Assembly (NCBI RefSeq): GCF_029543155.1
Contig: NZ_JARQXA010000007.1
Coordinates: forward strand, 124,001 to 188,000
DNA: 64,000 nucleotides
Direction of reading: 5' to 3'
Source of the DNA: Sphingomonas sp. HITSZ_GF
Lineage (GTDB): Bacteria; Pseudomonadota; Alphaproteobacteria; Sphingomonadales; Sphingomonadaceae
This document shows, in pieces, positions 24,115-31,667 of this stretch (position 1 is the stretch's first letter; each line of letters starts with the position of its first letter). Position numbers and translations under genes: made by a program. Under the pieces are notes generated by a model. It ran no database searches. It was not told the DNA's origin and saw only the letters and a program-made list of their open reading frames with translations.

Positions 24115-25892
24115 TTCGCTTCTAACCATTCCAACTCGTCCCCGCTCAGCTGCGGCCCCAAAATCCGCAGTACTTCAGCATGATAGCCATTAAGCCAGGC
24201 GCGTTCCTGCTCGGTTAGCAGGGATGGTAAAATAAGCGTTCGCTCTATCGGCGCGAAGGTCAGCGTCTCGAAGCCGAGCATTTTTTGTTCCGCGCCCGAA
24301 ATCAACTGCTTGGTGACCAGCACCAGGTTCTCGATGCGGATGCCGAATTCGCCCGCCTTATAGTAACCGGGCTCGTTCGACAGGAACATGCCCTCACGCA
24401 GCGGCTCGAGGCTCTGGCCGCCCGGATAGAAGGGCTGGGCGATGCGCTGCGGCCCTTCGTGCACCGACAGATACGAGCCGACGCCGTGGCCGGTGCCATG
24501 CCCATAGTCGAGCCCGACTTCCCAGAGCGGGCGGCGCGCGAAGCTGTCGAGCTGGGCGCCGGTGGTGCCGTCGGGGAAGATCGCGGTGGCGATGGCGATA
24601 TGGCCCTTGAGGACGCGGGTGAAGCGGTCCTTCATCTCCTCGCTCGCCGCACCCACCGGCATCACCCGGGTCACGTCGGTAGTGCCGTCGGCGTACTGGC
24701 CGCCCGAATCGACCAGATAGAGCTGGCCGACTTCGATCGGCAGGCTCGATTCGTCGGTGACCTTGTAGTGCGGGATCGCGCCGTTCGGGCCGGTCGCCGA
24801 GATGGTATCGAAGCTCAGGTCCTTGAGCATGCCGGTCTGCTCGCGGAACCACTGGAGCTTGTCGGCGGCGGACATTTCGGTGAGCCCGCCCTGCGGCGCG
24901 GTTTCCTCGAACCATTTCAGGAAGCGGCTGAGCGCGGCGCCGTCGCGCGCCTGGGCAGCCTTCTGCCCGGCAATCTCGGCCGGGTTCTTGATCGCCTTGG
25001 CGAGGATCACCGGATCGCGCAGCGAGAGCACCTTGGCGCCGCCGGCATCGAGCGCGTCGAACACCGCGGCGACGGCGCTCCCCGGATCGGCGGCGACGCG
25101 CTTGCCGGCAAAGCCCTTGAGCGCCGGGGCGAAGGCCGAGCGATCATGGATGCGGATCGCGTTGCCGAGATGCTTGCGGACGTCGTCGGTCACCTTCGCC
25201 TCGGCGACGAAGAGATCGGCGGTGCCGTCGGCATTCACGATCGCATAGGCGAGCGCCACGGGCGTGTGGCTGACATCGGTGCCGCGGATGTTGAACGCCC
25301 AGGCGATCGAATCGAGCGCGGAGAGGACGACGGCGTCGGCCTTGCGCTCGGCCAGCCAGTCGGCGATCTCGGCACGCTTGGCGGGGGAGGACTTGCCGGC
25401 AAGGTCGTCGGACTGGACCGCCAGCGTAGCATCCGAAGGCGCCGGCTGATCGGGCCAGACCGCATCGACCGGGTTGGTGTTGACCGCGACCAGCTCTGCC
25501 CCCTTCTCGGCGAGCGCCTTCTTCGCTTCCTCGACCCAGGCGCGGGTGTGCAGCCAGGGATCATAGCCGATGCGGCCGCCATCGGGCGCATGCGCACCGA
25601 GCCAGGACGAAACGCTGGTGGCGGGCACGCCGACATATTCCCATTGGTCCGCCGAGACCTGCTGGCGCACCTGGATCGTGTAGCGCCCGTCGGTGAAGAT
25701 CGCCGCCGCCTCGGGCAGCACCACCGCGGTGCCGGCCGAGCCCTGGAAGCCGGTGAGCCAGGCGAGGCGCTGGGCATAGGCGCCGACATATTCGGACATG
25801 TGCTCATCGGTGAGGGGGACGACGAACCCGTCGAGACGGTCGCGCTTCAATTGCTCGCGAAGTGCCTTGAGGCGGTCGGCGTAGCTGGACAT
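24096..25892 (-). CDS. pepP: Aminopeptidase P (Xaa-Pro aminopeptidase, M24B)
   Basis: 598-aa cytosolic di-metal peptidase that removes an N-terminal residue before proline. It has the long eukaryote-like form: two N-terminal creatinase-like domains (about 1-300) followed by the pita-bread domain. Metal ligands are visible in LVDSGGQYADGTTDVTR (two Asp), HGTGHGVGSYLSVHEGP (His), NEPGYYKAGEFGIRIEN (Glu) and the last FETLTFAPI region. No signal peptide. GAGTGAG precedes the ATG. Divergent from the DSD1-type gene, 84 bp away. Confidence 0.93.
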   Translation of the reverse strand: MSSYADRLKALREQLKRDRLDGFVVPLTDEHMSEYVGAYAQRLAWLTGFQGSAGTAVVLPEAAAIFTDGRYTIQVRQQVSADQWEYVGVPATSVSSWLGAHAPDGGRIGYDPWLHTRAWVEEAKKALAEKGAELVAVNTNPVDAVWPDQPAPSDATLAVQSDDLAGKSSPAKRAEIADWLAERKADAVVLSALDSIAWAFNIRGTDVSHTPVALAYAIVNADGTADLFVAEAKVTDDVRKHLGNAIRIHDRSAFAPALKGFAGKRVAADPGSAVAAVFDALDAGGAKVLSLRDPVILAKAIKNPAEIAGQKAAQARDGAALSRFLKWFEETAPQGGLTEMSAADKLQWFREQTGMLKDLSFDTISATGPNGAIPHYKVTDESSLPIEVGQLYLVDSGGQYADGTTDVTRVMPVGAASEEMKDRFTRVLKGHIAIATAIFPDGTTGAQLDSFARRPLWEVGLDYGHGTGHGVGSYLSVHEGPQRIAQPFYPGGQSLEPLREGMFLSNEPGYYKAGEFGIRIENLVLVTKQLISGAEQKMLGFETLTFAPIERTLILPSLLTEQERAWLNGYHAEVLRILGPQLSGDELEWLEAKCAAIG

Positions 25893-25976
25893 CGGAACTC
25901 ACTCTTAGCTGGACTCTATGGGGCTGCTTTGCGCCGATATTCGGCAAAAGTCACATCCTGGGATATCGGTTCGACG

Positions 25977-27041
25977 ATGAGCGATTTCCCCCTGCCCCGC
26001 GCCGACCTGGCCACCCCTGCGCTGCTGCTCGACGTGGCGGCGATGGACCGCAACATCGCGGCGATGGCCGACTATGCCCGGGCACGCGGCCTGGCGCTGC
26101 GGCCGCATGCCAAGACGCACAAGAGCGGCGCGATCGCCCGCCGGCAGATCGCGGCGGGCGCCGTCGGCATCTGCTGCGCCAAGCTGGGCGAGGCCGAGGC
26201 GCTGGCGGAAGACGGGGTGGGCGACATCCATCTGACCTCGCCGGTGGTGACCAGAGGCGGCATCGCAAGGCTGGCGGCGCTGGCGGCGAAAATCCGGCTC
26301 TCGGTGGTGGCGGACCATCCGGACGTGGCGCGCGCGCTGGCGGGATGCGGCGCGACGATCTTCGTCGATGTCGATCCGGGCAAGCATCGCACCGGCGTGA
26401 CCTCGCCCGAGGCCGCAGTGGCGCTCGCCGGCGTGATCGTCGAGGCCGGGCTGACGCTTGGCGGCGTGCAATATTATTGCGGCTCCGAGCAGCACATCAC
26501 GACCTTCGCGGATCGGCATGCGGCGATCGTGGAGAAGACCGACTATCTCCGCACCGTGCTGGCGGCGCTGGCGGCGGCCGGGTTCGCGATACCGGTGGTG
26601 ACAGGCGCCGGCACCGGCACCTTCGCGATCGACGCCGAGCTGGGGGTGCTGACCGAGCTGCAGGTGGGCAGCTACATCTTCCTCGACCGCGAATATCGCG
26701 ATTGCGAGCTGGCGGGGCCAAGCTTCGAACAGGCGCTGTGGGTGGATTCCACCGTGGTGAGCGCGAACACGCCCGGCATGGTGACGATCGATGCGGGATT
26801 GAAGTCTTTCGCCACCGATGCCGGGGTGCCCGTGGTCGCGACCGGCACCGCGCGCTTCGCCTTCCTGGGCGACGAGCAGGGTGCGCTGATCGGCGAGGGC
26901 CTGCCGGTCCTGGCGGAGCGAGTCACGCTCGTTCCGCCGCACTGCGACCCGACGGTAAATCTGTACGACCGTTACTGGCTGGTCGAGGGCGGGACGGTCA
27001 CCGGCACGTGGCCGGTGACCGCCAGGGGCCGTTCCACCTAG
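25977..27041 (+). CDS. DSD1-family PLP enzyme (D-threonine/3-hydroxyaspartate aldolase-like)
   Basis: 354 aa. An alanine-racemase-like TIM barrel N-terminus carries the PLP lysine in RPHAKTHK (Lys46), a glycine-rich phosphate site in VTGAGTGTFAID, and a C-terminal beta domain with the metal site PPHCDPTVN. This combination defines D-threonine aldolase, D-serine dehydratase (DSD1) and 3-hydroxy-D-aspartate aldolase. Which substrate is used cannot be read from sequence. The cofactor would be PLP plus a divalent metal. It converges on a glycine-zipper gene with a short hairpin between. Confidence 0.85.
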   Translation: MSDFPLPRADLATPALLLDVAAMDRNIAAMADYARARGLALRPHAKTHKSGAIARRQIAAGAVGICCAKLGEAEALAEDGVGDIHLTSPVVTRGGIARLAALAAKIRLSVVADHPDVARALAGCGATIFVDVDPGKHRTGVTSPEAAVALAGVIVEAGLTLGGVQYYCGSEQHITTFADRHAAIVEKTDYLRTVLAALAAAGFAIPVVTGAGTGTFAIDAELGVLTELQVGSYIFLDREYRDCELAGPSFEQALWVDSTVVSANTPGMVTIDAGLKSFATDAGVPVVATGTARFAFLGDEQGALIGEGLPVLAERVTLVPPHCDPTVNLYDRYWLVEGGTVTGTWPVTARGRST

Positions 27042-27044
27042 CCC

Positions 27045-27060
27045 GGGTCCTTGCGGACCC
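27045..27060. terminator. Hairpin GGGTCC-TTGC-GGACCC between convergent genes
   Basis: Perfect 6-bp stem with a 4-nt loop located between the stop codons of the convergent DSD1-type and glycine-zipper genes. No T-run. Candidate shared terminator only. Confidence 0.35.
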
Positions 27061-27377
27061 TAGCGGCGGACGTAATAGCAGCGCTTCTTCGCGGTGATGC
27101 TGCGATCGACCGCGCGGCCGCCGAGCGCGCCGCCGACACCACCGACTGCGGCGCCGAGCAGGCCGTGGCCGATGATCGCGGGACCGGCGAGCACGCCGAC
27201 CGCGGCGCCGCCGATCAGGCCCGCCGTACCCGGCGAGCGGCGGCACTTCTTGTAATAGGCGCGCGACTTGGACGACTTGCCCTTGTAGTGGGACTGGGCC
27301 GAAGCGGGGGCCGTCGGAACGGCCGCGACAGGCATGGCCAGCGCGAAGGCGCTGAGCGTTGCAATCATCTTACGCAT
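27060..27377 (-). CDS. Secreted glycine-zipper protein
   Basis: 105 aa from the ATG at 27377, with AGGAGGAG 5 nt upstream. The signal peptide is RKMIATLSAFALAMPVAAVPTAPASAQ. A short basic segment (KGKSSKSRAYYKKCRR) follows, then a Gly/Ala zipper, TAGLIGGAAVGVLAGPAIIGHGLLGAAVGGVGGALGG, which can insert in membranes, and a C-terminal KKRCYYVRR. Two cysteines may form a disulfide. Glycine-zipper 2TM-like envelope proteins of this size are common in Gram-negatives; function unknown. Confidence 0.75.
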   Translation of the reverse strand: MRKMIATLSAFALAMPVAAVPTAPASAQSHYKGKSSKSRAYYKKCRRSPGTAGLIGGAAVGVLAGPAIIGHGLLGAAVGGVGGALGGRAVDRSITAKKRCYYVRR

Positions 27378-27502
27378 GTCACTCCTCCTGCGTTGATCAG
27401 GAACATGCCGGCACAACCTGCACGCAGGCCGGAGGGTTGCATGAACCGAAAACAACAATGCGTTCATCGGATCGTTCGGGCTGGACAGGGCATTGAACCG
27501 GC

Positions 27503-28246
27503 ATGGAACGGCGCGCCGGCATCTCTACTCCGCGCGAGCGGCTGGGCGGTGCGCTCGGCGCGCTGGCGATGGTCGCGCTGCTCGGCTGGCTGCTGGTGGG
27601 CGGACTGAGCGTGCGGCTTGGCGGCGCGCAGGTGCCGGCGCTCCAGCTGCTGCGATTCACCGTGCCGCCGCCCCCGCCGCCAGAGCCGGAAGTGAAGCCC
27701 GAGCCGAAACGCGCGGCGCCGAAGGCGGAGGGCAAGGCGTCACCGCCCAACAAGGTCTCGCGCGCCACCGAAGTCGTGGCGCCGGTACCTGCGCCCACCC
27801 CGCCGCCCCTGCCCGCCGCGCCCAAGCCCGCCCAGGGCAGCGACGCCAGCTCGGGCAATGCGCCGGTCGCGGGCCCCGGCACCGGCGCGGGGGGCGTGGG
27901 CGACGGCACCGGCAGCGGCGGGCGCGGCAATGGCGCGGGCGGTGGCGGCGGCACCGTGCTGCGGCTGCTGCGCGGCGACATCACCGGGCGCGACTATCCC
28001 AAGGCAGCGGCAGAGGCAGGGGCGCAAGGCATTGTCGGCATGCGCTTCACCGTGGGCGTGGACGGGCGGGTGACCGATTGCCGCGTGACCCGATCGAGCG
28101 GCAACGCCGATCTCGACGCAACCACCTGCCGGCTGATCCTCAAGCGCTTCCGCTACGCCCCCAGCCGCGACGCCAGCGGCCGCCCCTATCCGGACACGGT
28201 GACCGGCGAGCAGGCGTGGGAGCTGTACGACCGACCGGACCGCTAG
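27503..28246 (+). CDS. TonB-family energy transducer
   Basis: 247 aa. A single N-terminal membrane helix (about 15-35, LGGALGALAMVALLGWLLVGG) is followed by a periplasmic Pro-rich spacer (VPPPPPPEPEVKPEPKRAAPK), a Gly-rich linker and a C-terminal TonB domain (GIVGMRFTVGVDGRVTDCRVTRSSGN...LDATTCRLILKRFRYAPSRDASGRP). It would couple ExbBD proton motive force to outer-membrane receptors. No exbB, exbD or receptor is adjacent, so it is an orphan TonB. The stop overlaps that of the convergent LysR gene (CTAG). Confidence 0.88.
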   Translation: MERRAGISTPRERLGGALGALAMVALLGWLLVGGLSVRLGGAQVPALQLLRFTVPPPPPPEPEVKPEPKRAAPKAEGKASPPNKVSRATEVVAPVPAPTPPPLPAAPKPAQGSDASSGNAPVAGPGTGAGGVGDGTGSGGRGNGAGGGGGTVLRLLRGDITGRDYPKAAAEAGAQGIVGMRFTVGVDGRVTDCRVTRSSGNADLDATTCRLILKRFRYAPSRDASGRPYPDTVTGEQAWELYDRPDR

Positions 28247-29145
28247 CGCCCCGCCAGCTTCTCGACCAGGAAATCGACGAACACCCGCACCCGCGCCGGC
28301 CGGGTGGCGCCGCCGACATAGACTGCGTGGATGTCCTCGCGGTCGCCGGGGTTGAACGGCTCGAGCAGCGACACCAGCCGCCCCGCGGCGATGTGGTCGA
28401 CCACGTTGAAGCTGCCCACCCGGGCGATGCCGACGCCGTCGAGCGCGAGCTGGACCAGCGTCTCGCCATTGTTCGCCTCGACATTGCCACCGACGCGCAG
28501 CGCGGTGTCGCGGCCGTCCTGGCGGAAGGGCCAGACCGGCTCGGCCCGCCGGAAGTTGAAGTTCAGGCAATTGTGGCCGTGCAGATCCTCGGGAATGCGG
28601 GGCGTGCCGCGGCGTGCCAGATAGCCGGGCGAGGCGACCACCGACCGGCCGGTCTCGCCGATCTTGCGCGCGGTGAGCAGGCTGTCGCCCAGCGGGCCGA
28701 AGCGGATCGCGACATCGGCGCGGCCGCCAGCCACATCGGCGAGCATGTCGCTCAGGTTGATGTCGACCAGGATGCCCGGATAGCGCGCGACGAACTCGCC
28801 GAGCAGCGGCACGATCGCCAGCCGACCATGCGCCAGCGAGGCACTGACCCGCAGCCGGCCGCGCGGCGCCGCCTGATCGGCCAGCGCGCCCTCGACCTCG
28901 GCAATGTCGGCAAGGATGCGCTGGGCGGCATGGAGATAGGCGTCGCCTTCGGGCGTGAGCACCAGCCGGCGCGTGGTGCGGGTGATCAGCCGCGTGCCGA
29001 GCCGCGCCTCGATCCGGGCAAGCGCGCGGCTGACCGCCGAGGGCGTGAGGTCGAGCCGGCGCGCGGCAGCGGACAGGCTGCCCTCGCGCACCGCGGTGAC
29101 GAAGACCTCCATTTCGCCCGAGCGATCGGCCATGGCACGCGTCAT
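28243..29145 (-). CDS. LysR-family transcriptional regulator
   Basis: 300 aa; a start four codons later (MADRSGEMEVF) is as likely. The winged helix-turn-helix is MEVFVTAVREGSLSAAARRLDLTPSAVSRALARIEARLGTRL, followed by the periplasmic-binding-like effector domain. It lies divergently from an MFS transporter, the usual arrangement for a LysR regulator and its target. Effector unknown. Confidence 0.93.
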   Translation of the reverse strand: MTRAMADRSGEMEVFVTAVREGSLSAAARRLDLTPSAVSRALARIEARLGTRLITRTTRRLVLTPEGDAYLHAAQRILADIAEVEGALADQAAPRGRLRVSASLAHGRLAIVPLLGEFVARYPGILVDINLSDMLADVAGGRADVAIRFGPLGDSLLTARKIGETGRSVVASPGYLARRGTPRIPEDLHGHNCLNFNFRRAEPVWPFRQDGRDTALRVGGNVEANNGETLVQLALDGVGIARVGSFNVVDHIAAGRLVSLLEPFNPGDREDIHAVYVGGATRPARVRVFVDFLVEKLAGR

Positions 29146-29189
29146 TTATGATTTCCACGCACAGATGTTTCGCCTCGCAGCCCTCTACC

Positions 29190-29203
29190 GCAAAGCGCAT
29201 TGC
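29190..29203. promoter_or_regulatory. Possible LysR-binding site GCAA-AGCGCA-TTGC
   Basis: An inverted repeat with 4-bp arms in the 96-bp intergenic region between the LysR gene and the MFS gene, nested beside a larger CGCAAA...TTTGCG pair (29189-29216). Layout is compatible with LysR sites, but the arms are short. Confidence 0.3.
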
Positions 29204-29241
29204 CCGTCCATTTGCGTTGCCGCACAAATCGGAGCTGCATC

Positions 29242-30399
29242 ATGAGTCCCCGCCTCGCCCTTACCGCGCTTGCCATCGGTGCCTTTGGCATCGGCGTCAC
29301 CGAATTCACCCCGATGGGCCTGTTGCCGGTGATCGCGGGCGATCTGGGCGTCTCGATCCCCACTGCCGGCCTGCTGGTCAGCGCCTATGCGATCGGCGTG
29401 CTGGTAGGCGCGCCGCTGATGACGCTCACCACCGGGCGCGTGCCGCGGCGGACGCTGCTGATCGCGCTGGCGGGCATCTTCACGCTCGGCAACCTGCTGG
29501 CCGCGGCATCGGACAGTTATGCGATGCTGCTAGCAGCGCGGATCGTCACCTCGCTTAACCATGGTGCTTTCTTCGGCGTCGGATCGGTGGTGGCGACCAG
29601 CCTGGTCGCGCCCGACAAGCGCGCCGGCGCGATCGCCACCATGTTCATGGGGCTGACGATCGCGACGATCGGCGGCGTGCCGCTCGCCACCTGGGCGGGC
29701 GAGGCTTTCGGCTGGCGCGCGGTGTTCGCCGGCATCGCCGCGATCGGCGTCGGGACGATGCTCGCGCTGCGGCTGTTCGTCCCGGCGCTCCCCGGCGAGA
29801 AGGAGGCCGACATGATGGCAGAGTTGCGCGTGCTCGGCCGCGGCCCGGTGCTGTTCGCGCTGGCGCTCACCACGGTGGGATCGAGCGCGATGTTCACCGT
29901 GTTCACCTATATCGCGCCGATCCTGCGCGAGGCGCATGCCACCACCGGCTGGGTGACGCTGGCGCTGGTGTTGTTCGGCATCGGCCTGACCGCCGGCAAC
30001 TGGCTGGGCGGGCGCTTCGCCGATCGCTCGGTGACGCGCGCGCTGGTGACGACGCTGGCGGTGCTCGCCGCGCTGCTGGTGCTCTATGCCTTCGGCTCGA
30101 CCTGGCTGCCGACCGCGCTGATCCTGCTGCCGGTCTGGGGCGCGGCAAGCTTCGCGCTGGTGCCGCCGCTGCAGATGCAGGTGATGAACGCCGCGCACGA
30201 CGCGCCCAACCTCGCCTCCGCCACCAATATCGGCGCGTTCAACCTGGGCAATGCGATCGGCGCGGCGCTGGGCGGCGAAGTGATCCGCGAGGGGCTGGGC
30301 TATCCCGCCGTGTCGCTCGCCGGCGCGGCGATGGCGCTGGCCGGGCTGGCGATGGTGCTGGCACCCCGGCTGGCGCGGCGCCCTGCGGCGCTCGCCTGA
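29242..30399 (+). CDS. MFS efflux transporter (AraJ/YdhP-like, DHA1)
   Basis: 385 aa with 12 predicted helices. TEFTPMGLLPVIAGDLGVSIPTAGLLVSAYAIGVLVGAP is the characteristic first-helix segment of the AraJ/PbuE/YdhP group of drug:H+ antiporters, followed by the loop TTGRVPRRTLLI. The ATG at 29242 has GGAG 7 nt upstream. Divergent from the LysR gene and probably under its control. Substrate unknown. Confidence 0.92.
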   Translation: MSPRLALTALAIGAFGIGVTEFTPMGLLPVIAGDLGVSIPTAGLLVSAYAIGVLVGAPLMTLTTGRVPRRTLLIALAGIFTLGNLLAAASDSYAMLLAARIVTSLNHGAFFGVGSVVATSLVAPDKRAGAIATMFMGLTIATIGGVPLATWAGEAFGWRAVFAGIAAIGVGTMLALRLFVPALPGEKEADMMAELRVLGRGPVLFALALTTVGSSAMFTVFTYIAPILREAHATTGWVTLALVLFGIGLTAGNWLGGRFADRSVTRALVTTLAVLAALLVLYAFGSTWLPTALILLPVWGAASFALVPPLQMQVMNAAHDAPNLASATNIGAFNLGNAIGAALGGEVIREGLGYPAVSLAGAAMALAGLAMVLAPRLARRPAALA

Positions 30400-30459
30400 C
30401 CGGCTTGCGCTGGCGGGCCCGATTGCGGAGAGTGGCGGCTTCGCAAAGGGAGCTTTGCC

Positions 30460-31275
30460 ATGATCCGCACCATATTGCCTGCAGCACTGCTCGTCGCCAC
30501 GCCCTTCGCCGCCGCCGCGCAAAGTACCGGCAAATGGGAAGTGAAGGTCTCGCCCGCCGAATGCTCGCTGGTTCGCGGCGTGACGGCGCCGGCACCCGCG
30601 CTGCTCGCGGTGCGGACGGTGCCGGGCATCGACGCCTTCGTCGTGCTGGTGAGCGGCAAGGATGTGCCCGAGCGCAGCAAGGACGCGCGCTTCACTGCGG
30701 AACTGCGTTTCGACGACGCCAAGCCGATCGAGGCGACCGCGATGCCGGCGGGCAAGCTGGCGGCCGGGCCGGTGCTGCAGCTCGCGCCCTTCGCGCCGAC
30801 GATGCTCGACAGCTTCGCGGCGGCGCGCAGCGTGCAGGCAAGCAGCGATTCGGGCAGCCTGGCCCGCTTCGACATTCCCCGCGCGCGCGAAGCGGTGGCC
30901 GCGCTGCGCCAGTGCATCGCCGACCAGCTCGTCGAATGGGGCGCCGATCCGTCGCAGTTCGATCCGGGCGGCACCCCGCCGGTGGCGCTGAAGGAGCGCG
31001 ACCGCTGGCTCAGCAACAGCCAGCAACTGAGCCTGGCCGCCACCTCCACGAGCATGGGGATCGACTATCTCTACCGCGTCACCGTCGCCACCGACGGACG
31101 CATCGAGAGCTGCAAGCGCGAGGACGCCAAGGCTGACGCGCAGGTCGAGAAGCTCGGCTGCGAGCCGCTGATCGGGCAGAAGCTGTTCACCCCGGCGAAG
31201 AACCCGGCCGGCGTGCCGGTGAAGGGTGCCGCCGCGTTCCGGGTGATGCTGGTCAAGCGCGGCGAGCCGCGCTGA
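30460..31275 (+). CDS. Secreted protein with a degenerate TonB-C-like domain
   Basis: 271 aa. The signal peptide is IRTILPAALLVATPFAAAAQ, cleaved near residue 21. The C-terminal 70 residues, YRVTVATDGRIESCKREDAK...QVEKLGCEPLIGQKLFTPAKNPAGVPVKGAAAFRVML, follow the pattern of TonB C-terminal domains (dGrv-C-...-C-l-...-F-PA-d-G-Pv), but there is no membrane anchor or proline spacer. The N-terminal half is unassigned. Sphingomonads have many such stand-alone secreted proteins; function unknown. Confidence 0.7.
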   Translation: MIRTILPAALLVATPFAAAAQSTGKWEVKVSPAECSLVRGVTAPAPALLAVRTVPGIDAFVVLVSGKDVPERSKDARFTAELRFDDAKPIEATAMPAGKLAAGPVLQLAPFAPTMLDSFAAARSVQASSDSGSLARFDIPRAREAVAALRQCIADQLVEWGADPSQFDPGGTPPVALKERDRWLSNSQQLSLAATSTSMGIDYLYRVTVATDGRIESCKREDAKADAQVEKLGCEPLIGQKLFTPAKNPAGVPVKGAAAFRVMLVKRGEPR

Positions 31276-31295
31276 GCGGCGCGCCGCCGGCCCGG

Positions 31296-31529
31296 TTATT
31301 CGGGGCAGTCGTACGAAACCTCGGTGTAATGGGGCGTGGTGAAGACATCGCCCCAAGTGACGATCGAGCCGTCGCAATTCCAGATATACCCGCCGATCTC
31401 CTGGGTCATCATGCTGTCGCTGTAGAAGCGCACTTCGAAATAGGTGGGGATCGACGCGGCGCCGGCCACGGTCGAGAACGGCAACGCCAGCGCGGCAAGC
31501 GCGATCGCGGTCTTCTTCAACATCATCAT
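31296..31529 (-). CDS. Small secreted protein (DUF6289-like)
   Basis: 77 aa. The signal peptide LKKTAIALAALALPFSTVAGA precedes a mature part of about 50 residues: EVRFYSDSMMTQEIGGYIWNCDGSIVTWGD...YTEVSYDCPE. The pattern YSD...G..C.G....WG.......C is that of DUF6289-type small exported proteins, which I recall only loosely. The two mature cysteines could pair. Function unknown. Possibly the first two or three Met codons all serve as start. Confidence 0.6.
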   Translation of the reverse strand: MMMLKKTAIALAALALPFSTVAGAASIPTYFEVRFYSDSMMTQEIGGYIWNCDGSIVTWGDVFTTPHYTEVSYDCPE

Positions 31530-31667
31530 CCTTCCCCTTCCATGGATGCGGTGGCGAGGGGATCACGAGCGCGGATGGCGGGCAACGCGAGAAGCAACGG
31601 AAGCGGTTGGGTCTGCCCCGCATGGCGATGCTCGACAGAAGGGGGCGCGGCTCGCTAGGTCGGTGCG

